Shown here: in pieces, positions 22,859 to 31,418 of the stretch
How positions within the stretch are numbered: position 1 is the first letter of the stretch
Layout of the letters: each line of letters opens with the position of its first letter
Assembly (NCBI GenBank): GCA_043813895.1
Contig: JBDRKQ010000200.1
Span: 1 to 35,465, forward strand
DNA length: 35,465 bases
From: CAZTAR01 sp043813895
GTDB taxonomy: Bacteria; Planctomycetota; Phycisphaerae; UBA1845; UTPLA1
Reading direction: 5' to 3'
Made by a program: the position numbers and the translations under genes
The notes under the pieces: model-generated
Database searches by the model: none
What the model was told of the DNA's origin: nothing
Seen by the model: only the letters and a program-made list of their open reading frames with translations

Positions 22859-24205
22859 ATGAGCAGATTGAGCGAGGCTGTCTGGGGGGAGATTCTGGTG
22901 TACGTGAGGAACCACTTTCCCGGGGTAGGGCGGGGCTGGTTCGCACAGCTGGAACCCGGTGCGTTGCGTTCGGGCCGACTCGTTGTGTACACCGCCGACG
23001 AGGCCCAATTGACGTACATGAGGAAGCACTGCGTGCAGGCCTTCGTGGAAGGGTCGCAGGCGGCCACCGGGCGACTCATCTCCGTAGAATTCGCAGCGCG
23101 GACCACCGGGCCGACCCAAGGGCAGACCTGGCCCGACGCCCATCCGATGAGCGACTTGGCTTTCGAACGCGACACCGGGCTGTTGCGACTGAACCCCGAC
23201 TACATCTTCGACAACTTCGTGACTGGCGCCTGTAACCGGTTGGCGCACGCGAGTTGCGTCGCGGTCAGCCAGGCGCTAGGGACCGCGTACAACCCGCTGT
23301 TCATCCACGGCAGCGTTGGCCTGGGCAAGACACACCTCGGGCAGGCCGTCTGCCAGGAGGTGTTGGAAAACTCGCCGGCGACACAGTTGATGTACCTGAG
23401 CTGCGAGACCTTCGTGAACCACTTCATCGAGGCGATCGAGAAGGGCGCGCTGGATAGCTTTCGGTACCGGTACCGCCACGTGGACCTGTTAGTCATCGAC
23501 GACATTCAGTTTCTGGCGAAGCGGGAGCGGACGCAGGAGGAGTTTTTCCACACATTCAACACGTTGTACCAGATGCAGAAGCAGATCATTCTCCTGGCCG
23601 ACTCACCGCCGTCCGAGATCCCGAGCCTCGAAGAGCGCCTGGTGAGCCGCTTCAACTGGGGCCTGGTTGCGCGAATCGACGCTCCGGGCCTCGAAACAAG
23701 GATGGCAATTATCCAGAAGAAGATGCGGCTCCGCGGGATGGCGCTCCCTGAAGACGTGGTTCTCCACATCGCATCGCGGGCAAAGTCGAACACACGGGAG
23801 TTGGAGGGAGTGCTGACGCGGCTGCGTGGCTTGGCCGCCCTGGAGGGAGCGGCGCCTATCGATCTGGCTCTCGCTCGGGAGGCACTCGGCGAAGCGGAAG
23901 CGGTCGCGACTCAGACGATCCAGGTACAGGACATCATGAGTGCGGTAACAGAGCGATTTGGTGTGAGACTCTCTGATTTGCAGGGCCGGCGACGCAGCCG
24001 CTCGATCGCATTGCCCAGGCAGGTCTGCATGTACCTCGCCCGACAACTCACAGAGCACAGCCTGGGTGAGATCGGCGGCTTCTTCGGGGGCCGAGACCAC
24101 ACGACGGTCTTACACGCCCACAGGCTTATTGGTCAGCGGCGAAACACAGACGTCGCCTTCTGCAGCCGCCTGGAGGAAATCGAAGGCTCGCTTCGCCGGA
24201 ACTGA
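22859..24205 (+). CDS. dnaA: Chromosomal replication initiator protein DnaA
   Basis: 448 residues with the four DnaA domains: an N-terminal DnaB/self-interaction domain (1 to about 85), a very short linker, the AAA+ domain from about 112 (NPDYIFDNFV), and the C-terminal DNA-binding domain (about 352-448). Visible motifs are Walker A GSVGLGKTH (151-159), Walker B LVIDDI (211-216), box VII LVSRFNWGL with arginine finger Arg264, sensor 2 NTRELEG (Arg313), and the DnaA-box recognition signature GRDHTTVLHA (411-420). DnaA-ATP opens the origin and recruits helicase. It is the first plus-strand gene after a long minus-strand block, followed by an origin-like gap and dnaN. The ATG at 22859 has only a weak ribosome site. 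Confidence 0.98.
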   Translation: MSRLSEAVWGEILVYVRNHFPGVGRGWFAQLEPGALRSGRLVVYTADEAQLTYMRKHCVQAFVEGSQAATGRLISVEFAARTTGPTQGQTWPDAHPMSDLAFERDTGLLRLNPDYIFDNFVTGACNRLAHASCVAVSQALGTAYNPLFIHGSVGLGKTHLGQAVCQEVLENSPATQLMYLSCETFVNHFIEAIEKGALDSFRYRYRHVDLLVIDDIQFLAKRERTQEEFFHTFNTLYQMQKQIILLADSPPSEIPSLEERLVSRFNWGLVARIDAPGLETRMAIIQKKMRLRGMALPEDVVLHIASRAKSNTRELEGVLTRLRGLAALEGAAPIDLALAREALGEAEAVATQTIQVQDIMSAVTERFGVRLSDLQGRRRSRSIALPRQVCMYLARQLTEHSLGEIGGFFGGRDHTTVLHAHRLIGQRRNTDVAFCSRLEEIEGSLRRN

Positions 24206-24257
24206 TTCTTGCCCCTGGGATCGGCTCCGCGAGGTCCGGTCCGGGACGACGCTGGTG

Positions 24258-24273
24258 CGAGAATCCCTTCTCG
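24258..24273. repeat. Origin-region palindrome 1 (CGAGAA-TCCC-TTCTCG)
   Basis: The core is extended to a 9-bp stem (GTGCGAGAA/TTCTCGCAC, 24255-24276) with a 4-base loop, 50 bp after the dnaA stop codon. It could serve as a hairpin at the end of the dnaA transcript, but no T-tract follows. The same arms recur at 24340-24355. Confidence 0.5.
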
Positions 24274-24339
24274 CACGCACGCCAGTGGGAATCGGATCCC
24301 GCAGGCGTTGCAGTATGAGAATCCTGCTGTCGGGCAGAC

Positions 24340-24355
24340 CGAGAAAGGATTCTCG
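24340..24355. repeat. Origin-region palindrome 2 (CGAGAA-AGGA-TTCTCG)
   Basis: The arms are identical to palindrome 1 but the central four bases differ. The two are 82 bp apart, close to a whole number of helical turns. Conserved arms with a changed centre are typical of protein-binding sites. Confidence 0.5.
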
Positions 24356-24438
24356 GCCCAGCGGTCGGTGTTTCCCGTCGGCCACGGAGGACCGACGCTA
24401 CGTTCGGCGTGGCATCTCACAGCAGCAGCACGGGACGA

Positions 24439-24447
24439 TGTGGATAA
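24439..24447 (-). promoter_or_regulatory. Consensus DnaA box
   Basis: TGTGGATAA on the plus strand, that is TTATCCACA on the minus strand, an exact match to the high-affinity DnaA box. It lies in the dnaA-dnaN gap, about 200 bp before the AT-rich stretch. Confidence 0.8.
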
Positions 24448-24719
24448 GCTGGCAACTGCGGAGCAGGGACCAGCAGGCATCCGGGAGGTTAGACAGCCGG
24501 TGTGCTCTCAGGTAAGCAGCCGCACGAGCCCGCACAAGTCGGCCCACAGGTTATCCCACGTGGACGGCACGTTGTCGGGCGTGTAAGATTAGTCCCATCT
24601 GCGGCTTGCGCGATGCACCCATGACACCGTGCGCAACCCACAGTCCATAAGAGGGTATACGAATAACTTAATTCTAAATCCTGTCTTATAGTAGTAGACA
24701 GCCCACACGAGAAACCACG

Positions 24720-25835
24720 ATGAAGTGCACCTGTGATCGAGCTGCTTTATACGAAGCGTTATCCGCGACGGCGGCGGTAACATTGAGCCGTACGCCCAAA
24801 CCGATTCTCCAATGTGTTCGCGTGGCAGCCATGAACGACATGCTGACGCTGACGGCCTACGACCAGGAGGTGGGCCTGCGTTACCGCGTTCGGGAGGTCG
24901 AGGTGGCCGACGAGGGGGAGACCTTGGTCAGCGGCGATCGCTTGGTCGCGATTGTCCGGGAGTCGCGGGATGAGACGCTGGCCTTTGAGTTGATCGAGGG
25001 GCTGTTGCACATCCGAGGGGCGGACAGCCACTTTCAGATCGTCGGCCAGGACGTGCGAGAGTTTCCGCCTGTGCCGGATATGGAGGGTGAGCCGGATTTC
25101 ACCTTGAAAGTGGGACGGTTGCGTGAGGCGGCGGAGAAGACGCTCTTTGCGGCGGCGAGGGAGAACACGCGGTACGCGATCAACGGCGTCTTGTGGCAGA
25201 AAGATGGCAAGCGGCTGCGACTGGTTTCGACCGACGGGCGGCGGTTGGCATTGTCCGGGGCGAGCCTGGAAAAAGTTGGGGGAGGGGAGATCTCGGCGAT
25301 CGTGCCGAGCAAAGCCCTGGGGCTATTAGGCCGGTTGCACTTTGATGCCGATGAGATAGTGGAGGTGCGTGTTTCGTCGAATCAGGTGATCATGCGAACG
25401 GAGCGGGCGACGATCAGCAGTGTCCTGGTCGAGGGGCATTTTCCGAAGTGGGAGGACGTATTGCCGCGCGATCTGGACAAGAAGGCGGAACTCGCGACGG
25501 TGGACTTCCTGAGTGGCGTGCGGCGCGCCGCGCTGTTGGCTAATATGGAGTCCAAGGGTATCCGGATGGAGATTTCTCCCAAGACCTCAGCGGACAGCCG
25601 CGCGAAGATGGTGCTATCGAGCCGCAGCACCGAAGGAGGCGAAGCGCAGGTAGAGCTTCCAATAGACTATGAGGGTGAAGGGATTACGATAGGTTTCAAT
25701 CCGGAGTTTCTAATCGAGGCGTTGAAGGTTTGCGGAGAAACGACGACGGTTGAACTCAAGGAAACTGGCAAGCCCGGCGTCCTGACAAGTGGTTCGGACT
25801 TCAAGTACGTGGTCATGCCGGTGAATCTCTCATAG
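24720..25835 (+). CDS. dnaN: DNA polymerase III sliding clamp (beta subunit)
   Basis: 371 residues, normal for the family, forming three successive clamp domains (about 1-125, 126-245, 246-371). Recognisable stretches are LTAYDQEVGLRYRV in domain 1, REAAEKTLFAAARENTRYAINGVLW and LVSTDGRRLALSG in domain 2, and IGFNPEFLIEALKV, with the C-terminal YVVMPVNLS that forms part of the peptide-binding pocket. The homodimeric ring tethers polymerase III and other clamp-binding proteins to DNA. It follows dnaA across the putative origin. The ATG at 24720 starts directly at the conserved MKCTCDRAAL segment; no strong ribosome site is visible upstream. Confidence 0.97.
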   Translation: MKCTCDRAALYEALSATAAVTLSRTPKPILQCVRVAAMNDMLTLTAYDQEVGLRYRVREVEVADEGETLVSGDRLVAIVRESRDETLAFELIEGLLHIRGADSHFQIVGQDVREFPPVPDMEGEPDFTLKVGRLREAAEKTLFAAARENTRYAINGVLWQKDGKRLRLVSTDGRRLALSGASLEKVGGGEISAIVPSKALGLLGRLHFDADEIVEVRVSSNQVIMRTERATISSVLVEGHFPKWEDVLPRDLDKKAELATVDFLSGVRRAALLANMESKGIRMEISPKTSADSRAKMVLSSRSTEGGEAQVELPIDYEGEGITIGFNPEFLIEALKVCGETTTVELKETGKPGVLTSGSDFKYVVMPVNLS

Positions 25836-25946
25836 ATTGAGTTTACGTGTAGGACGGCAGAGGCACTTGGAAGGAAACCAGACGGACCGGACGCTCGGTG
25901 GTAGTGCGGGTAGTGGGGGAATGTTACTGCCTAGGAGGACGCGAGT

Positions 25947-26414
25947 TTGAAAAAGGGACGGTCACGGTGCGAGATTCTGGAAGCCAACGGGCTGTTACAG
26001 GCGCCGCAGGCTTCCCAGTCTCTCTTCTGGCTGCGCCGGAGACGTGACTGGCGGGGGCGCGGGATCTCGAAGTTGGGCGACATGGCTGAGCGGGTGGTGT
26101 CGGATGGCGCGCTCCGGCTTTCGGCGGGACTGATGTGCGTGGCGGAGGCATGGCACCGCGTGGTGCCGGAATCGTACGCGGCTAGGACGCGCGTCGAATC
26201 TTTGTGGAACGGTCGGCTGGTTGTGCGTGTGGATGCGAAGGCGACGGGGTATCACCTGAGCCGGCGTTTCGGACCGCGGCTCGTGGAGGCGCTAAACGAA
26301 GTGCTGAGGCGCGACAGCGACGCGCCGTCGGTCAGGAGCGTTCGGTATCGCATCGGCTCCGTACCGGGCGGGGACACGGTGAATGAATCTGAGGAGCGGG
26401 CATATGTTGGATGA
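25947..26414 (+). CDS. DUF721/DciA-family protein (putative helicase-loading factor)
   Basis: 155 residues. After a basic N-terminal tail, the DUF721 fold spans about 40-135, with the typical sequence AEAWHRVVPESYAARTRVESLWNGRLVVRVDAKATGYHLS (cut here into its parts AEAWHRVVPESYA and NGRLVVRV) and VRSVRYRIG at its end. DciA proteins help load the replicative helicase DnaB in bacteria lacking DnaC/DnaI. The start is a TTG with GGAGG 8 bases upstream, a strong ribosome site that decides it. The stop is 6 bases before gyrB, indicating an operon. It occupies the slot between dnaN and gyrB where recF often lies. Confidence 0.82.
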   Translation: MKKGRSRCEILEANGLLQAPQASQSLFWLRRRRDWRGRGISKLGDMAERVVSDGALRLSAGLMCVAEAWHRVVPESYAARTRVESLWNGRLVVRVDAKATGYHLSRRFGPRLVEALNEVLRRDSDAPSVRSVRYRIGSVPGGDTVNESEERAYVG

Positions 26415-26420
26415 CCTTCC

Positions 26421-28976
26421 ATGAGCGCACCACCGGCAGAACAACCTCGCAGCTATGATGCCGACAGTATTCGCGTGCTTGAGGGGATCGAGGCCGTACG
26501 GAAGCGGCCGTCGATGTACATCGGCGACACGATGATGCACGGCCTGCATCATCTCGTTTGGGAGGCGGTGGACAACTCGGTCGATGAAGCGCTTGTAGGC
26601 TATTGCGATACGATTTCCGTGAAGATCAATGCGGACGGGAGTTGCACGGTTGGTGACAACGGGCGCGGGATTCCCGTGGAGGCGAAGTCGCTACCGGAGA
26701 ACCCCCAGCTTGACGGCAAGAGTTCTCTGGAAATCGTGATGACGGTGCTCCATGCCGGGGGCAAGTTCGACCAGAAATCCTATTCGGTGAGTGGCGGGTT
26801 GCACGGCGTAGGGGTGAGCGTCGTGAATGCGCTGTCTGAGTGGCTGGTTGTCGAGGTGGAGCGCGGTGGCAAGGTGTACGCGATGCGCTTCGAGCGCGGA
26901 AAGGTCGTCAAAGGACTGGAGGTAATTGGCGAGACCAAGCACACCGGCACGCGTGTCGAGTTCAAGCCTGACGCGGAGATTTTTGCAGACACGAACTTCC
27001 GTACTGAGATGTTGATCGCGCGGCTGCGCGAACTGGCGTATCTGACGGAGGGGCTGCGGATTCAGTTTGTGGACGAGCGGATCGACCGAAGCGAGGAGTT
27101 CTGGTATCAGGACGGGTTGAGGGCGTTCGTAGATTACATGAACGAAGGCAAGGAGGGCCTGCACAAGGTTCAGGTGCTCAGCGATCAGGATGAGGAGCAC
27201 GGTCTCGCCTGCAAACTCGCCTTTCAGTTCAACGACGGATACACCGAGAACCTCCTGGCATTCGCGAACAATATCAAGAATCGCGACGGGGGCACACATC
27301 TGTCCGGTTTCCAGATGGGCCTGACAAGGACGCTGAATGCCTACGCACGCAAGGCAAACTTGCTGAAGGGAAACTTGCAGATCAAGGGGGAAGATTGGCG
27401 CGAGGGGTTGACGGCCATTGTTTCGGTGCAGGTCCGGGAGCCGGACTTCCAGGGCCAGACGAAGGACCGTCTGATGAACAGCGAGGTGGAGTCGTTCGTT
27501 CAGCAGGTGGTGAACGCACAGCTCGGAAACTGGTTGGAGGAGAATCCGGGCGATGCGAAGCGCGTGATCACAAAAGGCGTGCAGGCGGCCGCGGCACGGG
27601 AGGCTGCGCGGAAGGCGCGTGAGGCGACGCGCAAGAGTGCGCTATCGAGCGGCAATCTGCCGGGAAAACTATGGGATTGCCGCAGCAAGGATCCGGGGGA
27701 GTCCGAGCTGTTTCTCGTGGAGGGCGACTCGGCGGGCGGCTCCGCGAAGCAGGGTCGGGACTCGCGCGTGCAGGCGATCCTGCCGCTGAAAGGCAAGATT
27801 CTGAACGTCGAGAAAGCACGGATGGACAAGGTGCTTTCGCACGAGGAGATCAAGACGATCATCAGCGCGCTCGGTTGCGGGGTGCCGGGGTCGGAGGAGT
27901 TCAATGCCGAGAAGTGCAGGTACGGGCGCATCATTATCATGACTGACGCGGACGTGGACGGGAGTCACATCCGCACGCTGTTGCTGACGTTCTTCTTCCG
28001 CCACATGCGCGCGTTAATCGAGCAGGGCTACATCTATGTCGCACAGCCGCCCCTGTACCTACTGAAGCGTGGCAGGAAGTCGGAGTTTGTGCTGAATGAC
28101 GGGATCCTGGACAGCAAGCTGAACGAGTGGGGGCTGGGCGGGACGCGGCTGGCGGTTCGCGAGATCCGCGAGGACGGCAGCCTGAGTGGAGACGAGAGAT
28201 ACGTTTCAGGCGATAAGCTGCGGGCGCTGGTGGGTGTGTTGGATGATATCGCCTTTGCGCGGCGCGTGCTGGTCCGCCGCGGGATTGAGCTGAAGGGCTT
28301 TATTGAGCGGCATTACGGCAATGGCGAACGCTCATTGCCGAGGGTTCGGGCCGTTCTAAAGGAGGAAGAGCATTTCTTTCGGGACGACGACACGTTCAAT
28401 CATTTTCGGCGCGAGGCGCAGGCGCGGTTTGGCGAGTTGGAGGTGATGGACGGCGGCTTGAGTCTTCCCGCTGCCGAGAAGAACGGCGATGCTCGCGTCC
28501 GCTTGGTGCGCTACGAGCTGCCGGAGTGCAAGCGGTTGGAGAAGGCGCTTGCATGGTTGGATGAGCACGAACTGCTCATCTCGGACTATTTTTCCAAGCG
28601 CGAGGAACTGGTGACCGGTGAGCTATCGCCGGCGCAGTACGTGTTGCTGCCGGAGGAAGGCGCGCCGGCGGAGCTTCAGAATTTGGCGAGCGTGGCTGCC
28701 GGGGTGCGCGAGTTGGGCCAGCGTGGCGTGACGATCAAGCGCTTCAAGGGTCTCGGCGAGATGAATCCGGATGAGCTGTGGGAAACGACGCTCGATTCGG
28801 CTCGGCGGCAGTTGCTGCGAGTCGTGATTTCCGAGGAGCAGGCCGACCAGGAGCAGTTGGAGGTCGATTGCCGGGCGGCGGACCGCATCTTCTCCATTCT
28901 GATGGGTACGGACGTGGAGGTGCGGCGGGGGTCCATCGAGACGAACGCCATTCATGTGAAAGACCTCGACGTCTAG
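26421..28976 (+). CDS. gyrB: DNA gyrase subunit B
   Basis: 851 residues. The GHKL ATPase domain shows LVWEAVDNSVDEAL (catalytic Glu48, Mg-binding Asn52), DNGRGIPV (about 79-86) and GGLHGVGVSVVNALS (125-139). The transducer has QTKDRLMNSEV. The Toprim domain has LVEGDSAGGSAKQGRD (432-447) and MTDADVDGSHIRTL (507-520). GyrB then continues through YVAQPPLYLL into a long insert (about 560-760) like that of Gram-negative enzymes, and ends in KRFKGLGEMNPDELWETT. The total length is at the long end for GyrB. With GyrA it introduces negative supercoils. gyrA is not in the window. It is tightly linked to the upstream DUF721 gene. Confidence 0.98.
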   Translation: MSAPPAEQPRSYDADSIRVLEGIEAVRKRPSMYIGDTMMHGLHHLVWEAVDNSVDEALVGYCDTISVKINADGSCTVGDNGRGIPVEAKSLPENPQLDGKSSLEIVMTVLHAGGKFDQKSYSVSGGLHGVGVSVVNALSEWLVVEVERGGKVYAMRFERGKVVKGLEVIGETKHTGTRVEFKPDAEIFADTNFRTEMLIARLRELAYLTEGLRIQFVDERIDRSEEFWYQDGLRAFVDYMNEGKEGLHKVQVLSDQDEEHGLACKLAFQFNDGYTENLLAFANNIKNRDGGTHLSGFQMGLTRTLNAYARKANLLKGNLQIKGEDWREGLTAIVSVQVREPDFQGQTKDRLMNSEVESFVQQVVNAQLGNWLEENPGDAKRVITKGVQAAAAREAARKAREATRKSALSSGNLPGKLWDCRSKDPGESELFLVEGDSAGGSAKQGRDSRVQAILPLKGKILNVEKARMDKVLSHEEIKTIISALGCGVPGSEEFNAEKCRYGRIIIMTDADVDGSHIRTLLLTFFFRHMRALIEQGYIYVAQPPLYLLKRGRKSEFVLNDGILDSKLNEWGLGGTRLAVREIREDGSLSGDERYVSGDKLRALVGVLDDIAFARRVLVRRGIELKGFIERHYGNGERSLPRVRAVLKEEEHFFRDDDTFNHFRREAQARFGELEVMDGGLSLPAAEKNGDARVRLVRYELPECKRLEKALAWLDEHELLISDYFSKREELVTGELSPAQYVLLPEEGAPAELQNLASVAAGVRELGQRGVTIKRFKGLGEMNPDELWETTLDSARRQLLRVVISEEQADQEQLEVDCRAADRIFSILMGTDVEVRRGSIETNAIHVKDLDV

Positions 28977-29086
28977 CGGCCCGTGGTGAAAGACATACAA
29001 CAAACCAGTGGGTGCGGCTTTAGGTGCGAAAGCCACCGGCGAGACACCGGCGCCACAATCTTGCCGCAGGCGTCCAGATCTTCCCT

Positions 29087-30910
29087 ATGACTGATATTAA
29101 GCATCGTCCCAATCGACTGGCGGCCTGGTATGAATGGGCGGACAGGCCGGGATGGCTGCTTGTGGGGCTTGTCTTCCTTCTGTATCTGCCTTTCATGTTC
29201 GGGGATTTCGCGCTCGATGATCATCGTTGCGTGCGGGTGCTTCGTGGATACAGCGCGGGCGAGCGGGAGTCGCTGGGTATCTATCGATTCGTCCGCGGGG
29301 GACCTGCGAACGCGGCGGCCCGCGAGGCCGGATGGTATCCGTGGTGGCTGGCGGACGGCCTGCGGTATATGCACCTTCGCCCTGTGACGGAATGGGTGCT
29401 GTACGGGGAGTACCGCGTCTTCGGTGAGTGGCCGGGCGGGTTCAGGCTGGTCGGGATCGCGCTGTATGCCGTCGCGGTTCGGCTGGTCTTGGCCATCTTT
29501 CGGAGCGTGGGGGGGGACGAACGGCTTGCAAGGTGGTCGGCGTTGATCTTTGCACTGGCAGCCGGCCATGCGATTCCGGTGGTTTTCATCTCAGCCCAGT
29601 GTGATCTATTGGCCCTGGTCTTCGCAGCGGGGGCGGTGCTTGCGGGCGGTCGCTTCATTCAATGCGGCGGTGCAGGGCGGCTTGTATTGGCAGCGATGTT
29701 GTTTGTGCCGGCGCTCTTCTCGAAAGAAGCCGCGCTGCCGGCGGCAGTGATGCCGCTGTGCTTCTGGGTGTCGGCTCGGCGACAACCGGGCGTGAACCGC
29801 CGGGCGATGGTTTGTACAGGCATGTTGGTCCTGTGCGGGCTGCTGTGGTTGGCGTACTACAGCAGAGGCGGTTATGGCTCGAATGCGGCATTGATACTCG
29901 ATCCGCTGCGTGCGCCGTTGGATTATCTCGCGACGGCGCCGTGGCGTGCGGTTCTTCTGTTGAGTACCTGGATCATACCGGCCAGTCCGTTTGTTTTTCG
30001 GTTGCACCCCGGCTGGCTCTCGGGGCTCTATGTGTACGGGGCCATCGGCGGCGCTATCTTGGTACTGCTGGCGAGAATGTACTGGCGTCACCACCGACAT
30101 CAGCGCGGTGTGGCCGGGATGGCATTGTGTGTATTGCCCTTCTTGCCGCTGTTGGTGTGTACGATTCCCGATGATCGCGTTATGGCGCTGCCGAGCATCG
30201 GCCTTGCATTCCTGGCCGGCGCGTGGATGACGCGCCAGCGGGCGGACGGGTCGCATCGTCTGCGGCGCGTTCCGCTCTTCCTGTTTGTGGTCCTGCAAAC
30301 AGCGGCGGCTGTGACTGCATCGGGCCTGATGTGGTTCATGGAGAACGAGGCCCAGCGGCATCTGCGTGTGATGGTCGACAGCTTCGGTCGAGAGGCGCGG
30401 CAGGGGGATCACATCTTCTTCCTGAACACGACGCGGAACTTCGAGGCGCTCTTCGTGCAGGACCGGCTAAACCACGTGACGAATGACGAGCCGGTGGCGG
30501 CATCTATCCTCACAGATATCGTCGAGCCGACAGTCCGCGTTGTGGATGGCCACACACTGCGTCTAGAGAGCATAGGCGAGCCGTTTCTTAGCAGCTTCGT
30601 CGGGCAAATGGGAAGCACGAGGTCCGGCGTGCGGCGCGCCGGGGATGTCGTGGTCCTGGAGGAGTTCGAGGCGAGCATCGTCCGCGTGGAAGACGGACGG
30701 GTGCGGGCGATCGAGTTCCGCTTCAAACAGCCGCTGCTGAGTGATTCGTACCGGTTCTACTGGAGCTCGCCGACGGCGCCGCCGGTGCTGTACCAAGGGT
30801 TGGGCATGAGGGTGAGTCTGACCTCGCATCAAGAGAAAGTGAATCCGGCATGCAGCTATCGGGCTTGTTGGAACACGTCCATCGCGAGGCACTCGACCAG
30901 CCCGAACTGA
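29087..30910 (+). CDS. Polytopic GT-C-like membrane protein with C-terminal soluble domain
   Basis: 607 residues from the ATG at 29087, just before the first membrane helix; an upstream ATG at 29024 adds 21 residues of poor composition. About eleven hydrophobic helices fill residues 20-430. The first extracytoplasmic loop carries an acidic pair, FALDDHRCVR, the position where GT-C glycosyltransferases keep catalytic or lipid-phosphate-binding acids, followed by RPVTEW. The last 170 residues are soluble and probably extracytoplasmic (HIFFLNTTRNFEAL, FRFKQPLLSDSYRFYW). It resembles the dolichyl-phosphate-mannose-mannosyltransferase-like families. Transfer of a sugar from a lipid carrier is inferred, not shown. 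It begins the plus-strand group right of gyrB. Confidence 0.75.
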   Translation: MTDIKHRPNRLAAWYEWADRPGWLLVGLVFLLYLPFMFGDFALDDHRCVRVLRGYSAGERESLGIYRFVRGGPANAAAREAGWYPWWLADGLRYMHLRPVTEWVLYGEYRVFGEWPGGFRLVGIALYAVAVRLVLAIFRSVGGDERLARWSALIFALAAGHAIPVVFISAQCDLLALVFAAGAVLAGGRFIQCGGAGRLVLAAMLFVPALFSKEAALPAAVMPLCFWVSARRQPGVNRRAMVCTGMLVLCGLLWLAYYSRGGYGSNAALILDPLRAPLDYLATAPWRAVLLLSTWIIPASPFVFRLHPGWLSGLYVYGAIGGAILVLLARMYWRHHRHQRGVAGMALCVLPFLPLLVCTIPDDRVMALPSIGLAFLAGAWMTRQRADGSHRLRRVPLFLFVVLQTAAAVTASGLMWFMENEAQRHLRVMVDSFGREARQGDHIFFLNTTRNFEALFVQDRLNHVTNDEPVAASILTDIVEPTVRVVDGHTLRLESIGEPFLSSFVGQMGSTRSGVRRAGDVVVLEEFEASIVRVEDGRVRAIEFRFKQPLLSDSYRFYWSSPTAPPVLYQGLGMRVSLTSHQEKVNPACSYRACWNTSIARHSTSPN

Positions 30911-30920
30911 CCTGGGAGCC

Positions 30921-31226
30921 ATGAACCCGTGCGGAGCATGCCGATTTCGGTCTTGCAACGGCCGAGATCAGTAAGGTATACTGCGCGCATGTTGCCCGTG
31001 GATGGGCCCCGGGCGCCCGGCACGCCGGGATGACTCCGCGAAATGGGCTAAAGGCGTCTGACAGCTCAGAGCCGGGCTGTCTCGGCCCGGTCATGCGGTG
31101 GGAATGGGCGCTGTGGAGGGCTAACATGAGCTGCGAAGCGACCCCCACCCCCCGAGCCCTCGGCCCCCGGGACCACGCCACCACGCTACGCGGAATCAAG
31201 CTTCCTATTCGTATCAGTAAGAATAG
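30921..31226 (+). ncRNA. Candidate structured RNA or regulatory repeat element, copy 1
   Basis: This is the first of two related elements in the same orientation (the other is 33502-33762). Shared parts in order: ATGAACC and GTGCGGAGCATGCC; a 10-bp hairpin GATTTCGGTC/GGCCGAGATC (30943-30969) whose stem is identical in both copies but whose 7-base loop varies; TATACT (30977-30982); a CCCGG-CACG-CCGGG hairpin (31016-31029); the block GATGACTCCGCGAAATG followed by AAAGGCGTCTGA; GGAGGGC(T/C)AACATGAGCTG; and a terminal loop ATCAGTAA closed here by a CTATTC/GAATAG stem. Copy 1 has an extra hairpin CCGGGC/GCCCGG (31072-31090) that copy 2 lacks. The stem's two T-G pairs work only in plus-strand RNA. 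I recognise no riboswitch family. A non-transcribed repeat is the alternative. Confidence 0.45.
30953..30982 (+). promoter_or_regulatory. Promoter-like boxes inside element copy 1
   Basis: TTGCAA (30953-30958) and TATACT (30977-30982) with an 18-base spacer. The -35-like box sits in the loop of the conserved inverted repeat. The equivalent boxes exist in copy 2. It could drive the sulfatase-fold gene at 31503 with a leader of about 510 bases. Confidence 0.4.
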
Positions 31227-31391
31227 ACGGAAAACAGCGAATTCGATGCCTCTTGAGTCTTGACGATTCGCGCGAGGCAGCGAGGCGTGATTCACTTTGG
31301 AACCCGCGATGCCTGCTTAGATCGAGAGTGGGCCATTCGGATGGCGTGCTCGATTGAGGTTCGATGAATGGGCAATCTCGGTGGAGAGGGT

Positions 31392-31418
31392 GCCGCTGGT
31401 GGGCAAGTCACCAGTGGC
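31392..31418. repeat. Dispersed inverted repeat (GCCGCTGGTG / CACCAGTGGC type)
   Basis: Variant of the CACTGGCGG-GCAAG-CCGCCAGTG repeat of 14162-14184, with GGGCAAG kept in the centre and changes in both arms. It lies about 85 bp upstream of the sulfatase-fold gene. Confidence 0.5.

Larger units (their letters stand above)
24206..24719. other. oriC: Putative chromosomal origin of replication (oriC)
   Basis: This 514-bp gap between dnaA and dnaN holds no gene. It has a perfect DnaA box at 24439-24447 and a degenerate one, TTATCCCAC, at 24551-24559. Two hairpin palindromes with the same core are at 24258-24273 and 24340-24355. An AT-rich stretch at about 24650-24697 (TATACGAATAACTTAATTC onwards) could be the unwinding element and includes TAGTAGTAG (24689-24697), reminiscent of a DnaA-trio. 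Gene order and the strand switch at dnaA support an origin here or just upstream of dnaA. The number of clear DnaA boxes is low. Confidence 0.65.

Noticed and set aside
22324..23175. Minus-strand frame spanning the dnaA upstream region and dnaA 5' end
   Set aside because: It overlaps dnaA in antisense and has low-complexity Arg/Ser/Pro content.
24541..24565. ATCCCACGTGGAC as a third parS
   Set aside because: Only the central CCCACGTGG resembles parS; the flanks do not form the palindrome. It overlaps a degenerate DnaA box.
30921..30974. Tiny Cys-rich frame MNPCGACRFRSCNGRDQ at the start of element copy 1
   Set aside because: In copy 2 the matching frame stops after 11 codons, and the sequence is better explained by the conserved hairpin. 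A leader peptide is not supported.
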